Positions 1 through 11,220 of a stretch of 64,000 nt of DNA are shown in pieces; the first letter of the stretch is position 1, and each line of letters opens with the position of its first letter. This DNA is from Blasia pusilla (taxonomy: Eukaryota > Marchantiophyta > Marchantiopsida > Blasiales): contig CM114271.1 in NCBI GenBank assembly GCA_050084515.1, positions 6,572,001 to 6,636,000 on the forward strand, read 5' to 3'. Below the pieces are notes generated by a model that saw only the letters and a program-made list of their open reading frames with translations, was not told the DNA's origin and did no database searches. The translations under genes were made by a program, and so were the position numbers.

Positions 1-521
1 AGCCCGTGGCTAATTTCAAGATGCTAAAAATCAGCCCCAGACGGCGGCTAATTTCAAGATGGAGGTATGACCAGCTGCCGACGGCTAATTTCAATATGGC
101 AGAAATTAGCCGCAGCCGGCGCCTACTTGCAAGATGTTAGAAAACAGCCGCACAACCGCGGATAATTTTGAGATGGTAGAAATTAGCCCCAGACGGCGGC
201 TAATTTCAAGGTGGAGGTATGACCAGCTGCCGGCGGCTAATTTCAATATGGCAGAAATTAGCCGCAACCGGCGCCTAATTGCAAGATGCTAGGAAACAGC
301 CGCAGAACCGCGGCTAATTTCGAGATGGTAGAAATTAGCCCCATACGGCGGCTAATTTCAAGGTGGAGGTATGACCAGATGCCGGCGGCTAATTTCAATA
401 TGGCAGAAATTAGCCGCAGCCGGCGCCTAATTGCAAGATGCTAGGAAACAGCCGCAGAACTGCGGCTAATTTCGAGATGGTAGAAATTAGCCGCAACCGG
501 CGGCTAATTTCAAGATGGTAG
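1..521. repeat. Tandem array: 152-bp unit made of four ~38-bp monomers
   Basis: The string CCAGCTGCCG (or CCAGATGCCG) recurs at 71, 223 and 375, a 152-bp period, giving about 3.4 copies. Inside each unit are four related ~38-bp monomers. Each carries an AGCCGC-type start and a core resembling CGGCGGCTAATTTCAAGATGG, and the four have diagnostic differences (AATTGCAAGATGCTAGG, TTTCGAGATGGTAG, TTTCAAGGTGGAGG, TTTCAATATGGCAG). TTAGCCGC and GCGGCTAA face each other across 5 bases, so each monomer junction can form a small hairpin. This is a higher-order repeat: monomers diverged first, then four were amplified as a block. The window edge cuts the array. Confidence 0.9.
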
Positions 522-1534
522 ACTTCTCCTCCCTTCGGGAGTTTTCATGGCGCTTGCAGTTAATTGATACAGCGGTTCATGGTGAGATTATCCTAGATGC
601 GAGGCCTACGGGGACGTCAACTCTTCAATTTTGTGGCGATGAATGAGATCTCCTGCGAGTGGTTTTGTGGCTCTTGGCTTATATTTCGGAGATTGATTCG
701 CAGGAAAAATGTCTCCAAATATTCTGGACAGATGACTCAAAAGCGGTTCAGGCTGTTGCGCTTTCACCGATACTTTCCGTGCTGGTTCCTAACGTCACGA
801 GGAAATACTCTTCTGCCGTGGAGAATGCTGCACTAACAGGTCTTTTCCGCTCACTACTATCTCTCAAGCGGAACGGTGAGGCTGGGAAGGATAGGCAGTT
901 GAGAGAAGGCAGGGCATCTTGTTTGTAATGTACTTGCATCACTCACTACATATGATTGATATGAATAAGACCAACGAATGAAGAAATTTTCTGCACGGTT
1001 TAAATCCATTCTCGTTAACTTTGGTGTGGACTCTGGAGCGTCACGCTTCCTGGACCAGCTTAAATATACCTCTGAACATTTGGTTAGAATGCATTCAGAA
1101 TTTGGAGATACGCTTCACGGCTAGAGTTCTGCTACTTCAATGCTACATTGACCTCTGCAAAGGCTTCATTTGGGTAACTTCACTGCTTTTGCTTACCTAG
1201 CCAATGCCACTTGTCCTGAGCCTCCAGGAGATGCAATGTTTTCTTGGATTGCTCACAATCACCAGAAGTTATGACCATCACTTAAGTATTTCTTCTGTGT
1301 TTGGATGCAAAAATCTGAATTTACACTTAATTTCATTATCAGTGGTTTATGTAAATACACAAATAGATTTTTGGCATGGTCCAAGCTCTTGTAATGATTT
1401 TTCATCCAACTTTCCAACCACTTCTTAGAAAGCAAGAACTTATTCTGTACTGACATTATGTGTATGCAGATGCTTGCAACATTTAGTGCTGATCACAAAA
1501 TTGTGTATCATGAAACAATTTTCAATTTTGAGCT
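522..1534. other. No gene recognised; unique-looking sequence
   Basis: Short reading frames exist (for example 659-928, 89 codons, plus strand), but none shows a recognisable domain or convincing splice context. The sequence is moderately AT-rich and may be an intron or flank of the decayed locus to the right. Confidence 0.5.
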
Positions 1535-1920
1535 GGAGGTATGAGAGCTTTGCCTCTTCTTCCTTGTATTTTATACATACAAGAGAAAACTGGTAATTTC
1601 CTTTGTTACTGTTTCTAACTGGGCAGGTGGACAGTGTCTCCTTATGAACTGGGATGCCTGCTCAGTCATGTCAGATGGGGACTCCAGAAGTGCCTCACAT
1701 ATCCTCTTGTGTGGGACTTCTATCTTTTTTCTCCTGCAGAGATTCACTCAAAGATTTGAGGCTTCCAAAACATCACAGATAGTTGATTCCTCAGCAATTG
1801 AAATTGGACTATCGACCATAGGACCTGAGCTTCCCTCCGGTAAAGCCTCAAGTACAGAGTCCTTGGGTAATTTGATTGGGCAGAATTTGTTTTTTCATCT
1901 GCTCTTCTGATCTCTGGTAC
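1535..1920 (+). repeat. Tandem segmental duplication, copy 1
   Basis: This copy and the one at 1975-2355 share long stretches in the same order, offset by about 435-440 bp: GGAGGTATGA at the start, a TCAGATGGGGACTCC-like stretch, a pyrimidine-rich tract ending in CTGCAG, then an exon-like block. That block, after the acceptor-like CTGCAG near 1739, stays open for about 55 codons and reads SAIEIGLSTIGPELPSGKAS. The other copy reads the same peptide with one change. Conservation of the peptide suggests it was once an exon. The protein is not recognised. Confidence 0.8.
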
Positions 1921-1974
1921 TGGCTAATATCAAGAGGGTAGTAATTAGCCGCAGCCGGCGGCTAATTTCAAGAT
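1921..1974. repeat. Isolated copy of the 38-bp monomer between the duplicates
   Basis: About 1.4 monomers of the 1-521 array (AATTAGCCGCAGCCGGCGG followed by CTAATTTCAAGATGG) lie exactly at the junction of the two ~440-bp duplicates. The first duplicate also starts with the monomer tail GGAGGTATGA. The duplication breakpoint therefore lies in monomer sequence, which suggests unequal recombination between monomers. Confidence 0.75.
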
Positions 1975-2355
1975 GGAGGTATGATGGCTTTGACAGTACT
2001 TCTTTGTATTTGATTCTTTCTAAGAAATCTGGTACTTTCCTTTGTTCTTGCTTTCTAATCGGGCGGCGGCTATTTTCCTTATGAATCGGGATGATCGCTC
2101 GGTCATGTAAGATGGGGACTCCATAAGTGCCTGACATATCCTCCTGTGTGGGACTTGGATCTTTTTTCCCCTGTAGAGATTCAATCAAAGATTTCACATT
2201 TCAAAACATCATTGACAGCTGATTTCTCAGCAATTGAAGCTGGACTTTCGACCATAGGACCTGAACTTCCCTCTGGTAAAGCCTCTGGTACAGAGTCCTT
2301 GGGTAATTTAATTGGGGCAGATTTTGGTTTTGCATCGCACTTCGATCTCTCAGTA
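1975..2355 (+). repeat. Tandem segmental duplication, copy 2
   Basis: Second copy of the 1535-1920 segment. The exon-like block, after the acceptor-like CTGTAG near 2176, reads SAIEAGLSTIGPELPSGKAS and continues to about 2385. Downstream 2356-2774 holds nothing recognisable apart from a pyrimidine-rich stretch ending in a good acceptor (TTTCTTGCAG) at 2774, where the next coding-like block starts. Confidence 0.8.
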
Positions 2356-3865
2356 TCTCGAGACGGTAAATTGCGAGCAGATTGAAGCGTCTTTGGATGA
2401 AACTTCCTTTGCTACTTCTATGCAAATGGCATTTGTTTTTGTATCTCATTCTTCATTCTGACAGATGTCTTTTTGGTAGGCGAATCGACGGATCTACCTA
2501 AAGGGTTGGGTAAGTGGAATAGCATACTCCTCTACTAGTGTCAGATGAGACTACATGCTTAATTCAGCGTCTGAACACAGGTTATTTGTCGTCACATCTG
2601 GATGATTTATTCGCTCTCACAGAACTCCATTGGAAGTACTTCACATTCTATGTTTGTATTCACCAAGGGCTATACCCTCCCATTGATAGAAAGTCCTATC
2701 AGAGTTGTCACTAATGTGCTTAGTTGGGTTTGGTGCATTTACCATACAATCTCCCTCTTCTTAATTTCTTGCAGGGACAACATCTAAGTCAAGCTATGGA
2801 AGCAGGGTTCCCATTACAAGATGTCGTTTATCGGACAGACTTTGCTAGGTTGGAGGAGAATGTAGATAAGGACATGGTCATTTTTGTTACCATGGGAGTC
2901 ATTTGGAGTGTGGAAGGTGGATTGGACCGTCTGTGATAAGGATATGGTCATAAACTTCTTGACCACGTTCAACCCCGACACTTCAGAGGGGATGCTTCGA
3001 CGAATCTACGGGCATACAATGTCAGAGTATGCGTTATGCATCTCTCCAGAACTCATAGCAAATGCTTTCCAATTCAACCACCTTGGCTCATTCTTATCTA
3101 TGGAGCGCCAACACACTGATCAAGAGGAGCCAAGAATTTATTCCAAGTACCTCACCAAGCTGGACAAGAATAGCCACGGATACAAGCTAGGGTGTGTTGT
3201 GCCAGAGAACTTTCGGGCACTACTATTAAAACCGAATCGTTGCTTTCATATGAAAGCAAACCCGAGTGTGTCCTGCAAGCATGTTATCAATGGCATGTCG
3301 GGCTTGGGAAGGCATTCCGGTGGATTGGGCAAGCTATGTCTACAAGAAACTCATGCTTGATATCAGGCAAGTCCTCCGACCAAGAGCCAAGAGAGAGAAA
3401 GTGAGAGAAAGCGGAGTTGGAGTTATTTTGACCATTCTCTTCAACCATGGCGATGATCCGACCTCACATGAGGTGATCAGAAAGAGGCCACCCTAGTATC
3501 AGATCCAAAATTGAAAGGGAAGGCAAAGCTGAGTGGGACTCCACCGACCGAGCCCAAGAATCCTCGGAAGAGGAAAATTGCAGGAAAGGAGGAGAGTGAG
3601 CCCAAAGACAAATCAGACCGATTGCGCATAAAATTGAAGCTACCTACCAAAGACACTACTACAGGGAAGGCACAAACTTCAGATGATAGCGATGATTTCA
3701 TTGCAAAAAAGAAAATACCGAGAAATAAGAATTCCTCACATGGAGCCGGGAAGGAGCTTCCACAATCGCAGATGAAGAATCCGAAGTCTCGGCCAAAAAC
3801 CCAAGGAAAGAAGAAAGTGAGGGTTCTAACCATTTCTATTCATTTTGTTTTACTTTCTTGGCTAT

Positions 3866-4205
3866 ATGCATGAACGGCGGCTATTCACAGCCCAGGGCAC
3901 TTGCAAGCATTAACCTGCGGCTAAATTGTAGACTAATAGCAAATGGCCGGCGCTATTCACGACCTTTGCACAAAGATGCCAGAATGAACCGGCGTCTATT
4001 ATAGCAGAAGGCGGCGGCTATTTTAATTCTCTGGATGGCGACTAAGAGCAGCCGTCGGTGACTATTAAGCCCGCTTTTGGACAAGGCTACCAGAAAGAGT
4101 CGGCGTCTATTCTAGCACAGGGGGGCGACTATGCACTCTCTTTGGACTAAACAAAATAGCAGCCGGAGGGGGCTATTCACGACCATTGTACAAGGTTGGC
4201 GGCTA
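3866..4205. repeat. Intronic cluster of GGCGGCTATT-type motifs
   Basis: At least nine copies of a degenerate core (CGGCGGCTATT, GGCGCTATTC, CGGCGTCTATT, GGCGACTA) occur at 30-60-bp spacing between the donor at 3818 and the acceptor at 4310. The core is the monomer core of the 1-521 array with CTATT in place of CTAATT. The flanks between cores are not alike, so this is not a simple tandem array. Confidence 0.7.
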
Positions 4206-5863
4206 TCCACATCGTTTGGGAAGGCTACTAGCTTACACAAGGATGCCTACACTTTTTTTAGTTTTCTTTATATGTAAATATAACTTTTGGGGTTCATTGG
4301 TGTGTACTAGGAGACGTCTACACTTCCAACAAAAGTCAAGAAGGAAGATGATTCAGCAACTCTGCCGATTGCTACAAATTTGAATCCAAGTGTAAGTAGA
4401 GTAAGATTTCATTATAGCTTGGTATTCTTTCATGTAGACATGTATAAACGTTTTCTCAAAAACCAGATTCCCCTAAGGACTCCTCCTTCCATAGAATCCA
4501 AAGCGGGTGTATAAAGACTTGCTATCCTTTCCTTTTGCAGATGAGGATGTCAATTGTGAAGTTCGTAGTCTTATAAATTTATTTTTGGGTGGTACTGAGA
4601 ATACTACTACGTCTAGTCGACCTCGCCGTGCAAGAATGGCGATTTCAAGGTTGGGTATTGCGAATGAGGGCTGCGCATGAGAGCAATGTCATTGTAGAGG
4701 AGCATATTTCAGGCCTCCCTACGGCTTCAGGGGAAAGTGAAGGTCTAAAGGAACCCCATGTCGAGGAGGAGCAAGGTGAACCCGTCTGTGAGGTGGGTGT
4801 CATTGATACTCAGAAGGTAATAGATGAGGTGATCAAAGGCATCACAGAGGAATTGAATACTGCTGAGGACAAGGCAGCGGAGGATTCAGAAGATCATGTC
4901 ATTCATTTGGAGGATAGTGAAGCAAAGGAGCCTGAGAAGAAGGATGCGGCTAGCCCTCAGTCCAATCCAAATGACACTCACACCAACAGGCATGATTCAC
5001 CTTCACCTGTACATGGAGTGAAGAGTGGAGAAAGCAAAGGGAATGAGCAACGGAAGGATGGTATCGATGGCTTGGATTGGCAAGAATTTGGGAACTTGCC
5101 TGAATGGAACACTCAGAAGGTAGGAGGTTGGGAAGTTCCCAATGTTTCTCGTTCGGGCCTTCACAACACCGTAGGGAGTCTCTAGGCACAACAAGGAAAG
5201 ACACGGCAGATGCACCTATGAAGATCACTACTGAGAGGGCCCTCATGGGAACATGGCAAGCGCACACCACGTGCTCACCCTACAACAACGACCAGGGCCC
5301 GGCTTTTACCGTGGAGCCTATGGTGATTACCCGAGGCTCTCAAACCATGGACAAGTTTCTTGTGAAGAATGAGTCAAAGCGACCATATGTTCACAAAGTG
5401 GATCAACAATTGCAAAGATAGTATCCCCGAGGTGCACATGGTTAACCGATTATGATCGAGAGCGTGTACCATGTGAACAACTATGTGCAAGCGAGGACTC
5501 CACATGGTGGATGAATCACATGCGGTCCAAAGCGCTAGCAATGGTTCCAACACGCGGTGCTCCACAACCCACACCATCAAGTGAAGATGATGTACTCCCT
5601 AATGATGGGGGAGCTGAAGGTTTGGACGGAAAAGAAGATGGGCTCAAATCACAGAAGGTATTCTGCCAATCTTCAATTGCCCATCTTCCTTTATGTGGCC
5701 TCTATTCTCCAATCGTTCTTCACAAATTGCACTAAGTTCTTATGGACTTTTGGCATTCTCAGTGGAGGACTCAACCTATAGGTGAAGGTTTACTCTATAT
5801 TTGTTGGATTGTCCCAAAACCCTATCCAAAAATCCTTAGTGATCTGCAGGGCCTATTCTTTGT

Positions 5864-6025
5864 GGGCGGCTATTCACACTGGCCTTAGTGATCACAAGCG
5901 GGTAAACATAGCCGGCGCCTATTCATAGTGGGCGGCTATGCACACCCAATGCCAATTTCTAGGCGGCGGCTAATCACAATCAAAGGCTTTGTGCTAAGCA
6001 CAAAGTGGGGCTAATCACACACGAC
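5864..6025. repeat. Second intronic cluster of GGCGGCTA motifs
   Basis: Five cores (GGGCGGCTATTCAC, GCCGGCGCCTATTCA, GGGCGGCTATGCAC, GGCGGCGGCTAATCAC, GTGGGGCTAATCAC) lie upstream of the acceptor at 6081. The repeated CTATTCAC and CTAATCAC endings differ from the CTAATTTCAAG endings of the first array. Confidence 0.7.
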
Positions 6026-6661
6026 GGCTTTTTTCCATTGTAGGTTATTTCATGTACACATTCCGTTTGTCTTTGGATGTAGGGACCAACGAAAGAAGTA
6101 CCAGAGGAAGAGCCGAGTGTGCCACAAGGAGGGTTTCTGATTGATGAGAGAATCATACAATTGTGGATTAACCATTTGGGGATGCCCGCGGAAGATGTGG
6201 TGCATTTGGAGTGTTGGGAGGACAAAATTCATCTCACTGAACGAACCACAGCTAGAGTAGACAAGTATGTTGAAGTCCTGGAGCTAAGGCACGCAGCTCT
6301 TCTCGCTGACAGAGGAGATCTCATTACAAAGTTAGGAGTGACCGGCTATGACAACAAAGGTGGGTGGGAAGAAGCCTTGGGTAGAGTGACAACCTTGCAA
6401 GATTTGGCAGCAAGGAATTCACAATTTATTCGTGATCTCTTGAGTAGGCTAGGTGTGTCATCAGACAGCTTGGACGAGGCATCATGCTTCTCCAGGGCTC
6501 TAGTGGCTATTGTTGACTTGCAGCGGTTGGATTCTTCACGTCCAAGCATGTAATAAATCTTTGTAAAGTTCCTTTTTGTTTTATGGTGAAACGATGATCA
6601 CATCCATGTTGTATAATGTATGTCAAGCGCTGGAATTTGTGCACTTCCACCCAAACCCTAC

Positions 6662-7055
6662 AACCTGCGGCTAAAACGCTCATCAACCATGGGGCTACGG
6701 CTACAACCTGCGGCTAACTCCAAACCCTAAACCCTAAACCTGCGGCTAAAGCATGCGGCTAAAACCTGCGGTTAAATTGGTCCATCCTCTCCCCCTTGGC
6801 TGAAACTTCATCAGCTCACTGCAATGCCATGACACATTGGAGATGCGGCTAAATCCAAGCTTCCACCTTAAACCTGCGGCTAAAACCTGTTGTTAAATTC
6901 GTCCATCCTCTCCCCCTTGGCTGAAACTTCATCAGCTCACTGCAATGCCATGACACACTAGAGCTGCGGCTAAATCCAAACTTCCACCCTATACCTGCGG
7001 CTAAAACCTGCGGCTAAATTGGTCCCTCCTTGGCTGAAACTTCAGAACTTCTGCG
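6662..7055. repeat. Cluster of CTGCGGCTAAA motifs with an internal ~115-bp duplication
   Basis: About ten copies of CCTGCGGCTAAA-like strings occur just downstream of the decayed gene. A block running from GGTCCATCCTCTCCCCCTTG to TGACACA is repeated almost exactly (about 6778-6836 and 6898-6957). Two telomere-like CCCTAAA units sit at about 6723-6738. Confidence 0.75.
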
Positions 7056-7160
7056 GTTAAGTGCAAAGGTCTACTACTATAGAAATGGTACTAGAACAAT
7101 CACCGGACTTCCCGGTAGCTCATATCCCAACCGGTGGGAACTCTGACGTGGCAATTCATA

Positions 7161-7235
7161 GGGGCCACTCAAGCAAGAGATTTCGTAGGGGGGCCACTTA
7201 AGCAACATAAGTAGGGCAGGGGGCCACTTAAGCAA
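7161..7235. repeat. Three ~30-bp tandem repeats (GGGGCCACTTAAGCAA)
   Basis: GGGGCCACTCAAGCAA at 7161, GGGGCCACTTAAGCAA at 7190 and again at 7220, separated by unlike spacers. A diverged two-copy version with the same 30-bp spacing is at 15579-15623. Confidence 0.7.
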
Positions 7236-7893
7236 ATACCTGGGTTTAGAGGGCTAAAGAAGAAGTTCAATTGGTGTTTACTATTGTCAAGCCCATGATC
7301 AAAATTAAATTTTGACCATAAATTGGAAGTAGTTATACTAAATAATTTTTAAAAAAATCCACCCCCTTTCACATTTCTCCCAACAAATAAAACCCTTACC
7401 CATGTAAGATGCTACATCTACCTATGTCCCTTAAATATCATGATAAATGAATAAAAAGAAAGTTCCTAATTTTTGTATCTTTTTTTATTTGGCTTATAAT
7501 CATCTTTTCTCATTTTTTATTTACATATGTGGCCATTCTTGTGAAAAAGAAAAATTAAATCAGATCAAAGAGATTTTATCTTGTTCGTATAGTATCATGG
7601 GTATGATTTACATGGGAAAATCTTCATTGTGTAAAGTAAAGAAAGATGAGAGGAAAAAAACTTTGAAAAAATAACATCCACTCATAGTCTAGTATTTATG
7701 GGTTAACTTAGTTCCATGATAAGAATGCTGGTTCTAGAAAAATGGGACTCAAACTCTATGTCCAAATGTGTTAAAAAGGTGAATAAACTTATAAGTTTAT
7801 AATCCTATTCCTTTCATTAAGGACTAGTTCTACATTGCCTGCTTGTGCCCTTTTCAGGATCTTGAAAAAAGAAACCCCATTACCCTCATTTCA
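7236..7893. other. AT-rich sequence without recognisable genes
   Basis: Low-complexity AT-rich DNA. A 75-codon reading frame at 7447-7674 is lysine-rich and compositionally driven; no domain is visible. Confidence 0.55.
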
Positions 7894-8252
7894 TCTATAC
7901 TATTAAAAGAGTCTGGGGTTTCAGGCAGGGGTTTCCTCCGCATGACACGTATGCATTTTAGGCCCTTCCCGTGCTGACATGTGGCGGGTTTAACAGGAGC
8001 TAACATTTAAGTTAAGGGGGACGGGGCTGGTTTCACCCGTGCATCGCACGAGCACTGGCTATAAATTAAAAGAGGATGGGGTTTGAGGACCCCATCCTCC
8101 GGTGATGACACGTAAACACTTTGGTCTCCTCCCGTGATGACACATGTAACAATGAACAAAATAACTAAATTAACATAATAGCCTTTTTCACGAGATGCCC
8201 TTCTCACCGGTGATTTTCATTTCGCCTATGCATAACACGAGTATTATACTAG
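7894..8252 (+). mobile_element. Non-autonomous Helitron-like element(s), apparently two head-to-tail
   Basis: The left end starts TCTATACTATTAAAAGAG after an A, and the right end is ATTATACTAG followed by T. That fits a Helitron (5' TC, 3' CTRR) inserted between A and T. Inside, CCGTGCATCGCACGAG (5-bp stem CGTGC/GCACG at 8038-8050) followed by CTGG at 8055-8058 looks like a first 3' terminus with its hairpin. It is followed at once by a second 5'-like start, ATAAATTAAAAGAGGATGGGG-type sequence near 8061. No Rep/helicase coding is present. Family knowledge: plant Helitrons carry a short GC-rich hairpin about 10 bp before CTRR. Confidence 0.7.
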
Positions 8253-10650
8253 TAAATTTTATTTAAGACTTCACTTCTTTTAGTAAATGTCAACTTCCGT
8301 ACCAAGGAAAAGCCTTAATGTCTTAACAATAAAGATGCCTATGTTATGTCTCATCATCACATGTTGCCTTTTGCATTGAAAAAATTAATTTTTTTTGAGA
8401 AACCTCTACACTCTTTTCAACTTTGTCTCACATAAATCATGCGATATGTTGCTCCCTTGAAAATCATAATTCTAATTTCATTGGATAATACTATGGATTT
8501 TCTTTCATAAACTTCCTTGGCCCACTCAAAACTAAGTGGTTACAATTTTCATGGTCATCTCAAAGAAAAGGCATAGGTTATGAAGTCTTCCATGTTTGTC
8601 TTTGACACACAATGATACACCATAGATCCTCCATGATAGTAGGAGGGAAAAGTTCAAACAATAAGAGACCACCTTTCATTATTTTTCTAATTTTAATCAA
8701 CTAGAATTGAATTGGATAGAAGGAGGAGTTATATTTATTCACCTTCAATAATTAAGTCGCAAAAATTTAAAGTAAAGATTGTGTGGGCTTAAATCTTAGG
8801 GATTCTTTAAAAAAATTCATCTATAATTGTTCGTATCAATCTCATGTAAATCTGACTTTTCATTGATGGATTGCATGCAACCAATGGTATGTGGGAAATA
8901 TGAGGTGCTAAAGACTTTATCTAATACATGCATCAATTGAGTAGTGGTGTAAAGATTTTCTTGGCTTAGGTTTGGTTGGGAACTTGCAAATCCTATATGC
9001 AATATTAATTGTGTCTCAAAAATATTTTATCTCAAAAATAAATTTGTGCTCTCCATAACACCATGGTTACTTACTAATGAGAGTTGATATTGATCCAAGT
9101 CTTCTTCTTTTTCAATAAAGCAATAATAAATTTGTATGAGACAATATGCCATCTATAGCAAATATATAGGTAGCGGATATTCCTTTCTGTAACTCCACAA
9201 ATTTAAAATTATACGTTCCACTTTAAGAAATTGAAAACACAACCATATGCTCCCAAAACCATATGAGGTTGGGTATATAAATTGTGTATAGGAAGCTATT
9301 GAAGAGATTGGGGGTGGGGTGGGGGTAGGGCGAAGGGAGGAGGGGGTGGATCATCATCTAATATTCTTCATTCAAAATTTGACAAAGAATTTATAGATCT
9401 TGAGCTACCATTAAATTGTGACTCGATTCTAATTTGTCACATCTGGATAGCCGATAGGCCAAGATCTATCGTGGATAGGGCGTAGGAGCCAGCGGACTAT
9501 CTTGAGTGTAACTTTGTCCCATTGTGTCGGATGAGGTTGAAGATAGGTCCATTGTGTCAGGAATGTTGTTTCTGACAACTTTCATGTCGAGGTCTTTCAC
9601 AGCCGGATGACTTGTATGCACATGATATGAGAACATGTGCATGCTGGTCAAGCCCAGGTCTACTTTGTGGATCGTGTGGGTTGAGGGAACCCGAGCCCGC
9701 ACAAATATGTCCCTCCCTATGACGGACACAAACACATCCGCAGACAAGCAATTTGTCCGTGTGCAACCTTGTTATAGTTAGAATAATAGATCCACTTCCT
9801 TAACATGGCCACATGATCTATGTATATATATGTAAAATGTATATATATATACATATTTTCTCAGAGAAATCTCAAAGTCATATTAGGGGGAGACAGTCCT
9901 CGCACTGCTCGGAGACTAGAGGCCCACTCTCTAAGAAAGCTTATGGTACATACATGCATGTGCATGAAATCCCCATATCTCTAAAAGAAACATGCAAGAT
10001 CGCTCTTAAGGTGATAGCAAGTGTAGGTAAGGCCCCAAGCTCAAAGTAGCTAAATAAAGTGTTGAAAATATAAGAAAGAAATTTGATAGTAATTGATATA
10101 AAAAAACTTATTAAAAAAATGCTCCAAAAGAAAAGGAAGAAAAACTAAAAAGCTGACCTGGAATGAAAGGAATATACTAGAAAAAAATCCTAATAACACC
10201 AACTATATCCAAATCCAACGCTACGTGAAAAAGTAACTAAAAAAATAAAACACAAATAAAAGAAATTTTGAGTTATGAGAAAATGAAAACTACCCACACA
10301 TGATTAACATGAAAGAATGAAATAATAATGTTGAATCCAACAAGTAGCAAAGATTGAGAAAGTTAGGTAAAACGACTTTAATGAAATTGTTGTATTTATT
10401 TGCAAGAACTTTTCGAATAAGAAAACGAGACACCAAGAAAATATTTTCCCAACACATTTGTTTTTTTCCTAAATGTTAAATCCATATTATGGATGTTATT
10501 TATAGTTTTTTTTTTTTTTTTCCATTCCAGTACCATGCAAAGTCATCACGACCTCGACATACACTTGTTGTTTCTTTTCTTTTCTCACTATCTAACTTAT
10601 CCACGTTAGTTATTATCCAGTTGACAATAACTAATTCTCGTCTCAACCTC
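8253..10650. other. AT-rich intergenic sequence, no gene seen
   Basis: No frame shows recognisable protein features. Noted items: alternating TA tracts around 9830-9855, a T16 run at about 10505-10520, and a purine-rich stretch near 9310-9350 (GGGGTGGGGTGGGGGTAGGG). Confidence 0.55.
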
Positions 10651-10654
10651 CCTC

Positions 10655-11220
10655 TATCTGCCCCCCTCCTTGTATCCTGAAGGGTTTTCCATCAAAGTTT
10701 TCCAATAAAGTTTTATATTTCTCACTCGTTCTCCAAAGTGTCCAGACTATGTCTTTGGTTCGGAAGCCCGAACCAAAGCCATGCGAGTGCAAGCGTGTTA
10801 AGGCCGCCAGCAGGATCGACGGATCGGAAGCCCCGAGCCAAAGCCATGCGAGTCCCCACTCCCCTGGCTTTGAAACATTTGCTCGGAACGTTCCAAGCCG
10901 TGTGGAAGTCGCAGCTTTTGAAGCTTTTCTACGGGACACTGGGATTCATTAAAAGCAACAGCGTTTGCAGAATCTTTGACATCCGGAGCCCAGCGCGCAC
11001 GATCGGCTGCGGCTGACCGGCAAGTGCAATTCCGCGTCGGGATTGAATTCCACCCGCATTCCGACGAATCTGAGCCGTCGACTGAGCGTCGGGACTCGGG
11101 GAGTTCCGCCGATCACTACTTTTTTGAAAGACCTTCATGAAGAAGATGCACTTCGATAAAAACGAGTGATGGAAAACCCATCGGAAATACAAAAGAGGGG
11201 GATTCAAAGAGTCAAAACCT
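10655..11220. repeat. Segment bounded by an imperfect inverted repeat
   Basis: The left flank (10660-10715; CCCCTCCTTGTAT then GGGTTTTCCATCA and an AATAAAG-like string) matches, in reverse complement, the right flank (11150-11215; CGAGTGATGGAAAACCCATC then AATACAAAAGAGGGGG). A third copy in left orientation is at 13260-13390. GATGGGTTTTCCATC is itself a short palindrome. The interior has two ~30-bp direct repeats (CCAAAGCCATGCGAGT at about 10777 and 10839). The inverted ends could be two copies of a retroelement 3' end inserted in opposite orientation rather than true terminal inverted repeats. Confidence 0.5.

Larger units (their letters stand above)
2775..6553 (+). pseudogene. Decayed multi-exon gene of unknown function
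   Basis: Coding-like blocks follow good acceptors. Block 1 (2775-3817) changes frame at about 2935, 3270 and 3500. It reads a globular region including NFLTTFNPDTSEGMLRRIYG and IPVDWASYVYKKLMLDIRQV, then a lysine-rich tail ending at a GTGAGG donor. Block 2 is 4311-4391. Block 3 starts at 4541 and changes frame near 4670 into an acidic, Glu-rich region to about 5185. Block 4 (6082-6553, after TTGGATGTAG) reads GGFLIDERIIQLWINHLGMP and a helical, Leu-rich region, with stop TAA at 6551. The frame changes argue for a pseudogene; assembly errors could mimic this. I do not recognise the family. The globular-basic-acidic-helical layout resembles plant transposon-associated proteins only loosely. Confidence 0.45.

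Noticed and set aside
1-521. CRISPR array
   Set aside because: The repeats are contiguous 38-bp monomers without unique spacers, in a plant-type nuclear sequence.
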